Source: Acidimicrobiaceae bacterium RAAP-2 (GTDB lineage: Bacteria; Actinomycetota; Acidimicrobiia; Acidimicrobiales; RAAP-2). From it: 64,000 bases of DNA. The translations under genes were made by a program, and so were the position numbers. The DNA lies in contig LMAD01000008.1 of assembly GCA_001443545.1 (NCBI GenBank), positions 9,984 through 73,983 on the forward strand, written 5' to 3'. The notes under the pieces are model-generated. The model worked only from the letters and a program-made list of their open reading frames with translations, searched no databases and was not told the origin of the DNA. Below are positions 28,843 to 37,817 of the stretch, one piece after another (position 1 is the first letter of the stretch; every line of letters begins with the position of its first letter).

Positions 28843-30496
28843 CGCCCGCGTGCGGGTCACCTTCCTGGGTGGGCTCGGTGAGATCGGCCGCAACTGTCTG
28901 GCGCTCGAGCAGGATGGCCGGATCGTCGTAATCGACGCCGGGCTCATGTTCCCCGAACCGACCATGTACGGCGTCGATCTCATCCTGCCGGACTTTCGGT
29001 GGTTGATCGAGCGACGGGACCGGGTCGACGGCATCGTGTTGACCCACGGTCACGAAGACCACACCGGCGCGCTTCGCTACCTCGTAAAGGACGTCAACGT
29101 TCCGATCTACGGTTCGGCGCTGACCCTGGGTTTCGCCCGCCACCGACTGACCGAGGCGAAGGTTGCGGGCAAGTGCACCTTCATCGAGGTCGCCGACGGG
29201 GAACGTCGTAAAATCGGACCCTTCGAGTTCGAGTTCATCCCCGTCACGCACTCCGTGCCGAGTGCCCACGCCCTCGCGGTTCGTACGTCGGTCGGCATCG
29301 TGGTCCACTCGGGGGACTTCAAACTCGATCAGACCCCGATCGACAACCGTCGCACGGATCTGGCGCGACTCGGTGCACTCGGCGATGAAGGAGTAGCGCT
29401 CCTGCTCTGCGACTCGACGAACGCCGAAGAGCCGGGATTCACGTCTTCGGAACGCACGGTGGGCGGCGCACTGCGTCGGCTCTTCCTGGAGCGCCCGCAG
29501 CGTCGCATGGTGGTCGCGTGCTTCGCCAGCCACATCCATCGAGTCCAGCAGATCATCGACGTCGCGCGAGAACAGGGGCGCAAGGTGGCGCTGATGGGCC
29601 GTTCGATGGAGGCCAACGTGAAATTGGCCCGTAAACTGCACATCTTGAAGGCCGACTCCTCGGACTTCATCGACATCGAGACGGTGGACCGATACGAGCC
29701 GGGGGAGGTCTGCGTCATCTGCACGGGGAGCCAGGGCGAACCGATGGCGGCGTTGACCAAGCTTTCGCGCGGCGACGCGAGGTTCCTGCGGGTGGGTAGT
29801 GATGACACGGTCATCCTCAGTTCGCACCCGATCCCCGGCAACGAGTGGTCGGTCGGGCGAGTCATCGATGATCTGCACCGCGCTGGGACCGAGGTGATCG
29901 ATTCGAGTCAAGAGCCAGTTCACGCGTCGGGTCACGCTCGACAAGGCGAACTGCGAACGTTCCACCAACTCGTTCGGCCACGGAACTTCGTGCCGGTCCA
30001 CGGCGAGTACCGACACCTCGTCCACCACGCCGAACTCGCGACCTCGATGGGTCTGTCGGCCAAGCACATCTTGCTCTGCGAGGACGGGGACCAGGTCGAG
30101 GTACGCGCCGACGGAATTCGACGCACCGGGCAGGTTCCAGCGGGGTTGCACTACATCGACGGTTCCGCGGGTGACCTCGACGAACGACCTTTGGAGGAGC
30201 GTCGGATGTTGGCCGAATTCGGCGTGCTCTTGCTATCGGCCGGCGTCGATGGCGAGCTCGGTCGGATCGTTCAGCCGGTGCGAGTCGTTGCGCGGGGCTG
30301 GTTCGACGGCGACTCGGACCGCCAGTTGATCCTCTCGGTCACCGACGTCGTACGCGACGCGATCGACGAGGCGTTGGCCGATGGAGAACGCAACGAGGGT
30401 GCTCTCAACAAGGCCGCGCAGCGAGCCGCGGGGCGCTTACTCGGACAGCGATTCCGTCGTCAACCCGTATTGATGACGGCGGTAGTCGTCTTCTGA
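28835..30496 (+). CDS. rnj: ribonuclease J
   Basis: Metallo-beta-lactamase/beta-CASP ribonuclease with 5'-3' exo and endo activity in mRNA decay and rRNA maturation. The 553-residue protein has the zinc motif HGHEDH (71-76), HSGDFKLDQTP, a beta-CASP region with CTGSQGEP and LSSHPIPGNE, and the HASGHARQGELR...PVHGEYRHL segment, then the C-terminal RNase J domain. dapA-rnj adjacency is common in actinobacteria, and GTG 28835 lies within the dapA 3' end, so the two are translationally linked. Confidence 0.94.
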   Translation: MSNARVRVTFLGGLGEIGRNCLALEQDGRIVVIDAGLMFPEPTMYGVDLILPDFRWLIERRDRVDGIVLTHGHEDHTGALRYLVKDVNVPIYGSALTLGFARHRLTEAKVAGKCTFIEVADGERRKIGPFEFEFIPVTHSVPSAHALAVRTSVGIVVHSGDFKLDQTPIDNRRTDLARLGALGDEGVALLLCDSTNAEEPGFTSSERTVGGALRRLFLERPQRRMVVACFASHIHRVQQIIDVAREQGRKVALMGRSMEANVKLARKLHILKADSSDFIDIETVDRYEPGEVCVICTGSQGEPMAALTKLSRGDARFLRVGSDDTVILSSHPIPGNEWSVGRVIDDLHRAGTEVIDSSQEPVHASGHARQGELRTFHQLVRPRNFVPVHGEYRHLVHHAELATSMGLSAKHILLCEDGDQVEVRADGIRRTGQVPAGLHYIDGSAGDLDERPLEERRMLAEFGVLLLSAGVDGELGRIVQPVRVVARGWFDGDSDRQLILSVTDVVRDAIDEALADGERNEGALNKAAQRAAGRLLGQRFRRQPVLMTAVVVF

Positions 30497-30498
30497 AC

Positions 30499-31263
30499 CT
30501 ACGCGTCTGACTTGTCCGGCTCGCCGTGGTCAGCGTTGTGTCGACCGAGGCGCCAGTAGGCCTTGTGACTGATGGCGTCGTCGCTCAGACCACGGTCACG
30601 CAGGGCGTCGCGAAGAGCGCGCACGACGGAGAACTCGCCCAGGACGTAGGCGTGGCCCTGATCGGGTGGAAACGCGAAGGCGCTGAGTCCACTCAGGAGA
30701 CCGGCGGGGTCATTGCGGTCCCGTTCACGGCGATCGACGAAGATGCCGGTGACCCCGAGGCCATCGTCGAACTCGGCGGTCAACGCATCGTCGTCCTGGT
30801 CGATCTCGACGATGAAGATCGCCCGGCCCGGCGTCTCGATACTCTGCGCTAAACGATAGAAAGCCGCCAGTCCGCTCACGTCACCGATAAAGAGGTGCCA
30901 GTCGGCCGACTCGTCCAACGTGATCTTCCCGCGTGGCCCGATGACGTCGACGGCGTCGCCGGCCGTGGCTGATTGCGCCCAGGCGCTGCCCGCGCCGAGG
31001 TGATCGGTACTCACCCAGATGGAGAAGCGATGATTGTCGTAGTCAACGGCTCGCACGGTGTAGCGACGTCGCACGTGATGACCATCGTGGCGCACGCGTA
31101 CCATGACGTCGTTGCCCGGCACGCCGGCAAGTTTCGGGTCGCCGTGGAGCACCACTTCGTGGAGCGACGCGCAAATCGGACGCGCGCTGACGACGGTACA
31201 GGCGGCCGCACGGGCGCCCAACCGGTCGGCGAGTTCGGTTGAGGAACGGTGGGGGGATGGCAC
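30499..31263 (-). CDS. siderophore-interacting protein (FAD-binding ferric-siderophore reductase)
   Basis: A 254-residue SIP-family flavoprotein, predicted to reduce ferric siderophores using NAD(P)H. The FAD-binding barrel shows VRHDGHHVRRRYTVRAVD with the RxYT motif, then GDAVDVIGPRGK and a DESADWHLFIGDVSGLAA segment leading to the SIP C-terminal domain, which ends in a helical part (SHKAYWRLGRHN) typical of the family. The GTG start follows TAGGCT at 6 bases on the minus strand, again leaderless-looking. It converges on rnj with 2 bases between and diverges from ftsK. No siderophore transporter is adjacent. Confidence 0.85.
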   Translation of the reverse strand: MPSPHRSSTELADRLGARAAACTVVSARPICASLHEVVLHGDPKLAGVPGNDVMVRVRHDGHHVRRRYTVRAVDYDNHRFSIWVSTDHLGAGSAWAQSATAGDAVDVIGPRGKITLDESADWHLFIGDVSGLAAFYRLAQSIETPGRAIFIVEIDQDDDALTAEFDDGLGVTGIFVDRRERDRNDPAGLLSGLSAFAFPPDQGHAYVLGEFSVVRALRDALRDRGLSDDAISHKAYWRLGRHNADHGEPDKSDA

Positions 31264-31269
31264 GTCGCA

Positions 31270-31275
31270 AGCCTA
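31270..31275 (-). promoter_or_regulatory. -10-like hexamer of the siderophore-interacting protein gene
   Basis: On the minus strand TAGGCT lies exactly 6 bases before the GTG at 31263, the same spacing as at nadD, xerC, dapA, dapB, thrB and dapD. It supports a leaderless transcript. The -35 region is not clear. Confidence 0.4.
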
Positions 31276-31317
31276 GAGCGATTGTCGCCAGCGACGAACC
31301 GGGGTTCGGTAAGTTGA

Positions 31318-33702
31318 ATGGTTGTGGCAGCACCTCGGCACGGCAAGAAGACTTCGGCGCGCAAGGGTTCGTCGCGGCCCAAGACGACCGCGACGCGGGC
31401 ACCGTCGATCTGGCAGCGCCACGGACGAGACGTCTGGGTGCTCGGTCTGGTGGTCTTGGGAGCCTTCATCGGTCTCGCCGAAGTCCACGCGCTCGGCCCG
31501 GTCGGACGGACCTTGTCCCGAGTGGTCAGCGAATTGCTCGGCGTCGGACGGGTGGCGTTGCCGCTCGTACTGATTGGATTGGGTGTCGCGATCATATGGG
31601 GCAAGGTCGAGGTCGATGGCGCGCGACTGGGTTGGGGACTCGCCCTGGGCTTGATCAGCGTGACCGGACTCGGGGACTTGATCGGTGGGCGACCGTCGGT
31701 TCACGCGACGGTGAATCAGCTAAGCCGCGCTGGCGGATGGCTCGGCATCGTCATCGGTGGTGGACTCGTACGGACCCTTGGCCTCGCCGGCGCGGTCGTC
31801 GTGCTACTGGCCATCCTGGTCGTGGCGGTCATCGTGACGACGGGCGTCGGGCTTCGAACTCTCGCCTCCGTGAGCGTGAAGGCCCTCGCTGCCACGGTAC
31901 GTTCACTCGGACGGTGGTGGGGCAGCCGGCCACGCCCGGCCGACTCTGGCGAGGAAGAGGCCGACGAACCCGTCGTCAAATCACGCCGGGTCGCGTCCGC
32001 GGCCAAGACGTCCGAGTCAACGCACACCGTCGATGACCCGGTCGCCGAGGTCGAGGCATGGCCCGACGAGATGGCGGGAGCGGGCATCGCCGGCGACCCG
32101 GGCGAAGAGGATGACCGAGGTAACGAATGGACTCCCGGCGAGCGGGTCGTGGTGCCGCCGGTGCCGATCGTCGTGCCCGCGGCGCACGAGACTTCGTGGT
32201 CGCTACCACCGATGACGCTGCTCGCGAGAACGCGCGAGCAGCGTCAGGACCGCGCGATCGTTGAGCGGGCCGGCGCGGAACTGGTCGAAGCGTTGGCCGC
32301 CCACGGAGTGGACACGGTGCTCGTGGGTTTCACCGTCGGTCCCACCGTCACGCGCTTCGAGCTCGAGCTCGGCCCCGGTATCAAGGTGGCCCGCCTGACC
32401 GCGCTGAGCAAGGACATCGCCTACGCCATGGCGACACCCGACGTGCGGATCCTCGCGCCAATCCCCGGCCGATCGGCGATCGGTGTCGAGGTGCCGAACC
32501 GGAATCGTACGCTCGTCGCGCTGGGTGACTTGTTGGCGACCGACGAGGCCCGCGACGCCCACCACCCGCTCGACGTACCCATCGGCCGCGACATCGCGGG
32601 CCAGACCGTGATCGTCAACCTCGGCGAGATGCCCCACGTCTTGATCTCGGGAGCGACGGGCGCGGGTAAGAGTTCGTGCATTAATTCGCTCGTCACGTCG
32701 CTGGTCATGCGGGCCAATCCCGATCAAGTCCGTCTCTTGCTAATCGATCCCAAGCGCGTCGAGATGGGTCACTACCAAGACCTCCCGCATCTCCTCGCGC
32801 CGGTGGTGGTCGATCCGAAGAAGGCGGCGGGGGCGTTGACCTGGGCCGTCAAGGAGATGGAGCGGCGCTACGACGTGCTCGCTAGCTGTGGCGCCCGGGA
32901 CATAACGGGCTATCAGCAGATGATCGACCGCGGAGAGCTGGAACCGGGGCCGTCGATCGCCGAGGAGGTCGCCGAGTCCGTCGAGCGAGCGACGGGGCTC
33001 GCGTCGGATGTCGCTCGTCCGCCCGGTCCGGAACGTCTGCCCTACGTCGTCATCGTCGTCGACGAGTTGAACGACCTCATGATGGTCGCGGCGCGCGACG
33101 TTGAGGATTCGGTGGTGCGAATCGCCCAGATGGCTCGGGCAGTCGGTATCCACCTCGTGCTGGCGACCCAGCGGCCGAGCGTTGACGTCATTACCGGGGT
33201 CATCAAGGCGAACGTACCGAGTCGCATGGCCTTTGCCGTGTCGTCGCTCGCTGACAGCCGGGTGATCTTGGACCAGGCGGGAGCGGAGCGACTCGTGGGC
33301 AAGGGTGACATGTTGCTCGTCACCGCGACCAGCAACATCGCCCGCCGGATCCAATCGCCCTGGGTGTCCGAAGTCGAAGTCCAGCGCGTGGTGGAGTACT
33401 GGCGCGCCCAGGGCGGCCGAGCGGAGACCGTGGTGGCCCTCGACGTACCGAGCGACCGTGCGGGCGCCGGCGGGGCTGGCGGTGACGACGACGAGGTGCT
33501 GCGCCAGGCGCGCGAACTCGTGATCCGTACGCAGTCGGGCTCGACGTCGATGTTGCAACGCAAACTTCGGGTGGGCTTTGCGCGTGCGGGTCGGCTGATG
33601 GACGAACTGGAGCAAGAGGGCGTCGTGGCCGCCGGCGACGGATCCAAGGCGCGCAAGGTACTCGTCTCTCGCGAGGAGTACTTCCCCGAAGAGGACCGAT
33701 AA
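31318..33702 (+). CDS. ftsK: DNA translocase FtsK/SpoIIIE
   Basis: Septal DNA pump that segregates chromosome termini. The 794-residue protein has about four transmembrane helices (about 38-185), a Glu/Asp/Pro-rich linker (about 200-300), the alpha and RecA-like motor domains with Walker A GATGAGKSS (near 444-452), Walker B-type YVVIVVDELNDL and LATQRPSVDVITG, and a C-terminal winged-helix gamma domain (SMLQRKLRVGFARAGRLMDELEQ) that reads KOPS-like sequences. The linker is short compared with E. coli FtsK. It is divergent from the SIP gene. Confidence 0.95.
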   Translation: MVVAAPRHGKKTSARKGSSRPKTTATRAPSIWQRHGRDVWVLGLVVLGAFIGLAEVHALGPVGRTLSRVVSELLGVGRVALPLVLIGLGVAIIWGKVEVDGARLGWGLALGLISVTGLGDLIGGRPSVHATVNQLSRAGGWLGIVIGGGLVRTLGLAGAVVVLLAILVVAVIVTTGVGLRTLASVSVKALAATVRSLGRWWGSRPRPADSGEEEADEPVVKSRRVASAAKTSESTHTVDDPVAEVEAWPDEMAGAGIAGDPGEEDDRGNEWTPGERVVVPPVPIVVPAAHETSWSLPPMTLLARTREQRQDRAIVERAGAELVEALAAHGVDTVLVGFTVGPTVTRFELELGPGIKVARLTALSKDIAYAMATPDVRILAPIPGRSAIGVEVPNRNRTLVALGDLLATDEARDAHHPLDVPIGRDIAGQTVIVNLGEMPHVLISGATGAGKSSCINSLVTSLVMRANPDQVRLLLIDPKRVEMGHYQDLPHLLAPVVVDPKKAAGALTWAVKEMERRYDVLASCGARDITGYQQMIDRGELEPGPSIAEEVAESVERATGLASDVARPPGPERLPYVVIVVDELNDLMMVAARDVEDSVVRIAQMARAVGIHLVLATQRPSVDVITGVIKANVPSRMAFAVSSLADSRVILDQAGAERLVGKGDMLLVTATSNIARRIQSPWVSEVEVQRVVEYWRAQGGRAETVVALDVPSDRAGAGGAGGDDDEVLRQARELVIRTQSGSTSMLQRKLRVGFARAGRLMDELEQEGVVAAGDGSKARKVLVSREEYFPEEDR

Positions 33703-33759
33703 CCGAGCCTGGCCAGGTCGCCCCGTCGACGTGATTCAGCTGACGTACCTCCCAACGCC

Positions 33760-33765
33760 TACGCT
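33760..33765 (+). promoter_or_regulatory. -10-like hexamer of thrB
   Basis: TACGCT ends 6 bases before the thrB ATG, with no ribosome binding site between. This is consistent with a leaderless thrB transcript. Confidence 0.4.
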
Positions 33766-33771
33766 GAATCC

Positions 33772-34617
33772 ATGATTGCGCGAGTGCCAGCGAGTTCGGC
33801 GAACCTGGGGCCGGGGTTCGACACGTTGGCGGTGGCGCTGAATCGGTACGTCGAAGTCGAGGTGCGCGAAGCCGACGAGTTTTCCATCGTCACCAGCGGC
33901 TTCGGGTCCGGACGCTTCGACGACGAACGCCACCTCGGCGCGGTGGTCGTGGCGTCGGTGCTCGGACACCACCGGTTTTCCATTCGCGTCGACTCACAGA
34001 TTCCACTATCGCGCGGCCTCGGTTCCTCGGCGTCGTTGGCGCTCGCGGCAGCGACCGCGGCGGGGGCGCCTGACGCACTGGACATCGCCGTTGCGATCGA
34101 TGGACACGCCGAGAACGCGGCGGCGTCCTGGCGAGGTGGTCTGGTCGCGGCCGGCGTGCGTGACGGCGTGGTGGCGGTGGCCGAGCTCCAGTTGGACGAG
34201 GCGTGGCGCTTCGTCGTCGTGGTTCCCGAGATCGAACTGGCGACGGCGGACGCGCGTCGGGTGTTGCCCGAGCTCGTGCCGTTCGTCGATGCGGTCGCCA
34301 ACCTCACCTCACTCGGACTGCTGATCGCCGGTCTGGCGGACCATCGCGTGTTCGTCCCGTGGGCGATGGACGACCGCCTGCATCAGCCCTATCGTTCCTC
34401 GTTGTTGGCGGTCGCCGAGCCGCTGCTCGGGGCGCTTCGCGATGCGGGAGCGAGTGGCGCGTGCTGGTCGGGCGCGGGTTCGACGATGCTCGGTTTGGCG
34501 ACGGTCGAGACCGCGGATGCGGTAGCCGACGGGGCCCGGCGGACCTTGCTGCACCACGGTGTGGAAGGTACCGTCTCGGTCCTCGAAGCCGATCGGGTGG
34601 GGACGGTCGTGCGTTGA
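33772..34617 (+). CDS. thrB: homoserine kinase
   Basis: GHMP-family kinase phosphorylating homoserine for threonine synthesis. 281 residues with the N-terminal PASSANLGPGFDTLA, the ATP loop PLSRGLGSSASLALAAA (about 79-95) and the C-terminal GACWSGAGSTMLGL motif. All family signatures are intact. thrA and thrC are not adjacent. The stop TGA overlaps the TTG start of an EamA exporter, whose possible threonine/homoserine substrate fits the neighbourhood. Confidence 0.93.
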   Translation: MIARVPASSANLGPGFDTLAVALNRYVEVEVREADEFSIVTSGFGSGRFDDERHLGAVVVASVLGHHRFSIRVDSQIPLSRGLGSSASLALAAATAAGAPDALDIAVAIDGHAENAAASWRGGLVAAGVRDGVVAVAELQLDEAWRFVVVVPEIELATADARRVLPELVPFVDAVANLTSLGLLIAGLADHRVFVPWAMDDRLHQPYRSSLLAVAEPLLGALRDAGASGACWSGAGSTMLGLATVETADAVADGARRTLLHHGVEGTVSVLEADRVGTVVR

Positions 34618-35486
34618 CAGCGTCGGCGGCGCGCCGACGAACGATCGCCGGCGTCGCATTCATCCTGGCGGGCACGACCACGATTCAATGGTCGGCGGCC
34701 ATCGTAATGCCCGTGTTCGCGTTGATTGGTCCATCGGCGTCGAGCGCGTGGCGCTTCCTCTTCGGCGCGCTGGCGTTGCTCGCGCTGTCGAGGCCACACG
34801 TACGTTCCTGGACGAGGCACCAGTGGGTGGGCGCGCTCGCGCTCGGCGGTTCCACGGCGTTCATGGGATTCTGCTTCTACCAGTCGATCGCGCGGATTCC
34901 GCTCGGTAGCGCCGTCGCGATCGAGTATCTCGGACCGTTCCTGGTCGCGGCGTTGAGTAAACGGTCGCTGCGCCACTACGTCTTCGTCGCGCTGGCCGGC
35001 GCCGGGGTGCTGGCCCTCGCGCGTCCGGGCGGCGGCTTGACCCTCGTCGGCGTGCTCTTCGCCCTGGGCTCGGGGGCCGGTTGGGCGGGGTACGCGTTCG
35101 CGTCGCACCGAGTCGGTGGGTCAATCGAAGGCTTCGGCGGGCTCGCGGTGGCCATGGCGATCGCTACCGTGCTCACGATGCCCTTCGGGTGGGAGGCGAC
35201 GCACCGACTGTTCGTGCACCCGTCGCTCGCGGGACGGATGGTGGTGGTCGGGGTGGCCGCGATCGCGCTGGGTTTCGGGCTGGAGATGCAGGGGCTGCGA
35301 CGCATCAAACCATCCGTCGTCAGCGTGCTCATCGCGATGGACCCGGCGGTGGCCTTTCTCATGGGTTGGCTCTTCATCGGTCAGGGGGTCTCGACGTCGG
35401 ACCTGGTCGGATTGGCCTGCGTCGTCGGAGCCGGCGTCGGCGTGACCTACGACGTGGCCCGAGGGGTTGCGCACGTCGCTCAGTAG
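34614..35486 (+). CDS. EamA/RhtA-like transporter
   Basis: A 290-residue drug/metabolite-superfamily exporter with ten hydrophobic helices arranged as two EamA repeats. TTG 34614 overlaps the thrB stop (TTGA) and starts the protein just before helix 1; the frame open far upstream runs inside thrB. Features include CFYQSIARIPLGSAVAIEYLGPFLVA in repeat 1 and PSVVSVLIAMDPAVAFLMGW in repeat 2, a pattern seen in RhtA-type homoserine/threonine exporters. Coupling to thrB supports, but does not prove, such a substrate. Confidence 0.8.
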   Translation: MTASAARRRTIAGVAFILAGTTTIQWSAAIVMPVFALIGPSASSAWRFLFGALALLALSRPHVRSWTRHQWVGALALGGSTAFMGFCFYQSIARIPLGSAVAIEYLGPFLVAALSKRSLRHYVFVALAGAGVLALARPGGGLTLVGVLFALGSGAGWAGYAFASHRVGGSIEGFGGLAVAMAIATVLTMPFGWEATHRLFVHPSLAGRMVVVGVAAIALGFGLEMQGLRRIKPSVVSVLIAMDPAVAFLMGWLFIGQGVSTSDLVGLACVVGAGVGVTYDVARGVAHVAQ

Positions 35487-35496
35487 GCTGGACCCC

Positions 35497-36888
35497 GTGT
35501 CAACGCCTCGAACTTTCGCGATTCGTACCTTCGGCTGCCAGATGAATGAACACGACTCCGAGCGGTTGGCGGGCCTCCTAGTCAACGAGGGACTGGCCCC
35601 CGCTGAGAGCGAGGCCGAGGCCGACGTCGTCATCTTCAATACCTGCACGATCCGTGAGAACGCGGACCTCAAGCTCTACAGCGCCCTCGGTCACCTGAAG
35701 GCGGTCAAGGCGGCCCGCCCCACGATGCAGATCGCCGTCGGTGGTTGCATGGCCCAGCACGAGCGCGGCCGGATCATCGAACGCGCGGACTGGGTGGACG
35801 TCGTCTTTGGCACCCACAACCTCCACGACGCGCCGTCGCTCCTACGCCGCGCCCGAACGGAGGGCCCGATCGTGGACGTCGACGACGCGCCCGACCCCGT
35901 GGTCAGTCGTGACATGGCGCCGGCCCTGACGGCCGTTCGTGAGCTCCCGTGGGCGGCGTGGATGACGATTCAAACCGGGTGCGACAACTCGTGCAGCTAC
36001 TGCATCGTGCCCGACGTGCGCGGCGGCGAGATCAGCCGACCGTTCGCGGACCTCGTGACCGAGGCGACGGCTCTGGCCGCCGCCGGGGTCACCGAAATCA
36101 CGGTGCTCGGGCAGAACGTCAACTCCTACGGACGAGACCTCACGAAGCGCCGCCCCCTCTTCGCGGACCTGCTTCGGGCGTTGGGCGACGTGGAGGGGAT
36201 CGAGCGGATCCGGTTCACGAGCCCGCACCCCAAGGACCTCCGCCCCGAGACAATCGCCGCGATTGCCGAGACCGCGTCGGTGTGCCCGCAGCTCCACCTG
36301 CCGCTGCAGTCAGGTTCGAATCGGGTGCTGACGGCGATGCGGCGTGGCTACAGCGCGGAGCGTTATCTCGAACGATTGGCCAGTGCGCGCGCGGCCATCA
36401 CCGACCTGGCGGTGACCACCGACTTGATCGTCGGATACCCGGGGGAGACCGAGGAAGACTTCGAAGCCACGCTCGCGGTCGTCGCCGAGGCCCAGTACGA
36501 CTCCGCTTTTACCTTCATTTTCTCGCCGCGCGACGGGACCCGCGCCGCGCGGATGGTGGAAGACTTCGTTCCCGAGGAAGTCATCAAGGACCGCTTCGAG
36601 CGATTGAAGAACGTCTTAGACCGGTCAGCGTTACGGGCGCACGCGTCGCGTGAGGGCCGTCTCGAAGAGGTGCTGCTCGAGGGACCATCGAGGCGCAGCG
36701 ATCAACGGTGGTCGGGTCGGACCCGGCAGGGCAAGTTGGTGCACGTCGACACCGACGAGCAACTGCGCGCCGGTTCGCTGGTCGAGGTGTACGTCGATCA
36801 CGGGGCGCCGTATCACCTCATGGGCCACGTGACGCGAGTCATCCGCCCACCTCGGCACAAGGTGCGCATCGCCCTACGTGTCTCGTGA
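35497..36888 (+). CDS. miaB: tRNA-2-methylthio-N6-isopentenyladenosine37 methylthiotransferase MiaB
   Basis: Radical-SAM enzyme adding a methylthio group to i6A37. GTG 35497 gives 463 residues. The UPF0004 domain carries the first cluster ligands (Cys14 in FGCQMN, then FNTCTIRENA and VGGCMAQ); the radical-SAM triad is Cys162, Cys166 and Cys169 in CDNSCSYC; VLGQNVNSYG and LHLPLQSGSNRVL follow; a C-terminal TRAM domain closes. TAGGCT lies 7 bases before the start. It overlaps miaA, which makes its substrate i6A37. Confidence 0.95.
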   Translation: MSTPRTFAIRTFGCQMNEHDSERLAGLLVNEGLAPAESEAEADVVIFNTCTIRENADLKLYSALGHLKAVKAARPTMQIAVGGCMAQHERGRIIERADWVDVVFGTHNLHDAPSLLRRARTEGPIVDVDDAPDPVVSRDMAPALTAVRELPWAAWMTIQTGCDNSCSYCIVPDVRGGEISRPFADLVTEATALAAAGVTEITVLGQNVNSYGRDLTKRRPLFADLLRALGDVEGIERIRFTSPHPKDLRPETIAAIAETASVCPQLHLPLQSGSNRVLTAMRRGYSAERYLERLASARAAITDLAVTTDLIVGYPGETEEDFEATLAVVAEAQYDSAFTFIFSPRDGTRAARMVEDFVPEEVIKDRFERLKNVLDRSALRAHASREGRLEEVLLEGPSRRSDQRWSGRTRQGKLVHVDTDEQLRAGSLVEVYVDHGAPYHLMGHVTRVIRPPRHKVRIALRVS

Positions 36889-37817
36889 ATCGAGTCGCGG
36901 TCGCGCTGGTCGGTGCCACGGCGTCGGGGAAGTCCGAACTCGCGCACGCGCTGGCGCTCCAAGACCCGAGACGGGCCATTGTCGCCGTCGACGCGATGAC
37001 GGTCTATCGAGGCATGGACATCGCGACGGCCAAGCCGACCCCCCGCCAGCGCCGCGAGGTTCCCTACCACCTGATTGACGTGGTGGACCCCGACGAGGAG
37101 TTCACCGTGGCGATGTATCAGCGTGCGGCCCGGGAGGCTTCGACCGGCATCTGGTCGAGCGACGGACAGGTGATCTACGTGGGCGGAACCGGACTGTACG
37201 GCCGCGCCGTGCTCGACGATTTCCGGATTCCCGGCCAATACCCCGACGTGCGCGCCGATCTCGAATCGCGGTGGTCCGCGGGCGAGGCGTTGCACCATGA
37301 ACTGTCCCGGTTGGACCCCGTGAGCGCGACTCGCATGGAGCCGACCAACGCGCGTCGGGTGATTCGAGCCCTCGAGGTGACCCTGGGTAGCGGTCACCCG
37401 TTCTCGTCCTTCGGCCCGGGCGTTTCGCAGTACGGTCGGGTCCGGGTGGTGCAAGTCGGACTTCGGGTCCCGATTAGTGAGCTCGATCAACGCATCGAGC
37501 GTCGATTCCGTCAGTGGATGGACGATGGCCTTCTCGCCGAGGTCCGCCGGCTCGCCGAGCGCGCCGGCGGCGTGGGGCGAACGGCGCGTCAGGCGGTGGG
37601 CTATCGCGAGTTGCTGGCGCACGTGGAATCCGGCGTCGATCTCGAGCGGTGCGTAACGGACGCCATCACTCAGAGCCGCCGCTTGGCGCGCCGGCAGCGT
37701 TCGTGGTTCGAGCGTGATCCCCGTGTCGAATGGTTCGATAGCCCCGACGCGGCGGCGAAGCGCATGGGTCAAGTGCTGAACGGCCCCGACGGGTTCGTGC
37801 GAGAATGGGACCAGTGA
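36885..37817 (+). CDS. miaA: tRNA dimethylallyltransferase MiaA
   Basis: Transfers dimethylallyl from DMAPP to A37 of UNN-decoding tRNAs, directly before MiaB. GTG 36885 overlaps the miaB stop (GTGA) and gives 310 residues. The P-loop GATASGKS (about 10-17), VDAMTVYRGMDIATAKPT, YHLIDVVDP and the R-Q-A-V-GY-RE segment near the C-terminus are present. The frame open upstream inside miaB is shadow. DMAPP comes from the MEP route, whose dxr and ispG are also in this window. Confidence 0.94.
   Translation: MNRVAVALVGATASGKSELAHALALQDPRRAIVAVDAMTVYRGMDIATAKPTPRQRREVPYHLIDVVDPDEEFTVAMYQRAAREASTGIWSSDGQVIYVGGTGLYGRAVLDDFRIPGQYPDVRADLESRWSAGEALHHELSRLDPVSATRMEPTNARRVIRALEVTLGSGHPFSSFGPGVSQYGRVRVVQVGLRVPISELDQRIERRFRQWMDDGLLAEVRRLAERAGGVGRTARQAVGYRELLAHVESGVDLERCVTDAITQSRRLARRQRSWFERDPRVEWFDSPDAAAKRMGQVLNGPDGFVREWDQ

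Noticed and set aside
28649..30151. 500-codon antisense open frame opposite rnj
   Set aside because: High GC content creates long antisense frames. The plus strand encodes an unmistakable RNase J, and the antisense product has no domain pattern.
34203..34613. N-terminal extension of the EamA transporter inside thrB
   Set aside because: The Arg-rich extension is a frame shadow of thrB; the real protein starts at the TTG overlapping the thrB stop, just before helix 1.
36300..36340. GGTTCGAATC in miaB as a tRNA T arm
   Set aside because: No acceptor, D or anticodon arms surround it and it lies within a well-conserved coding region.
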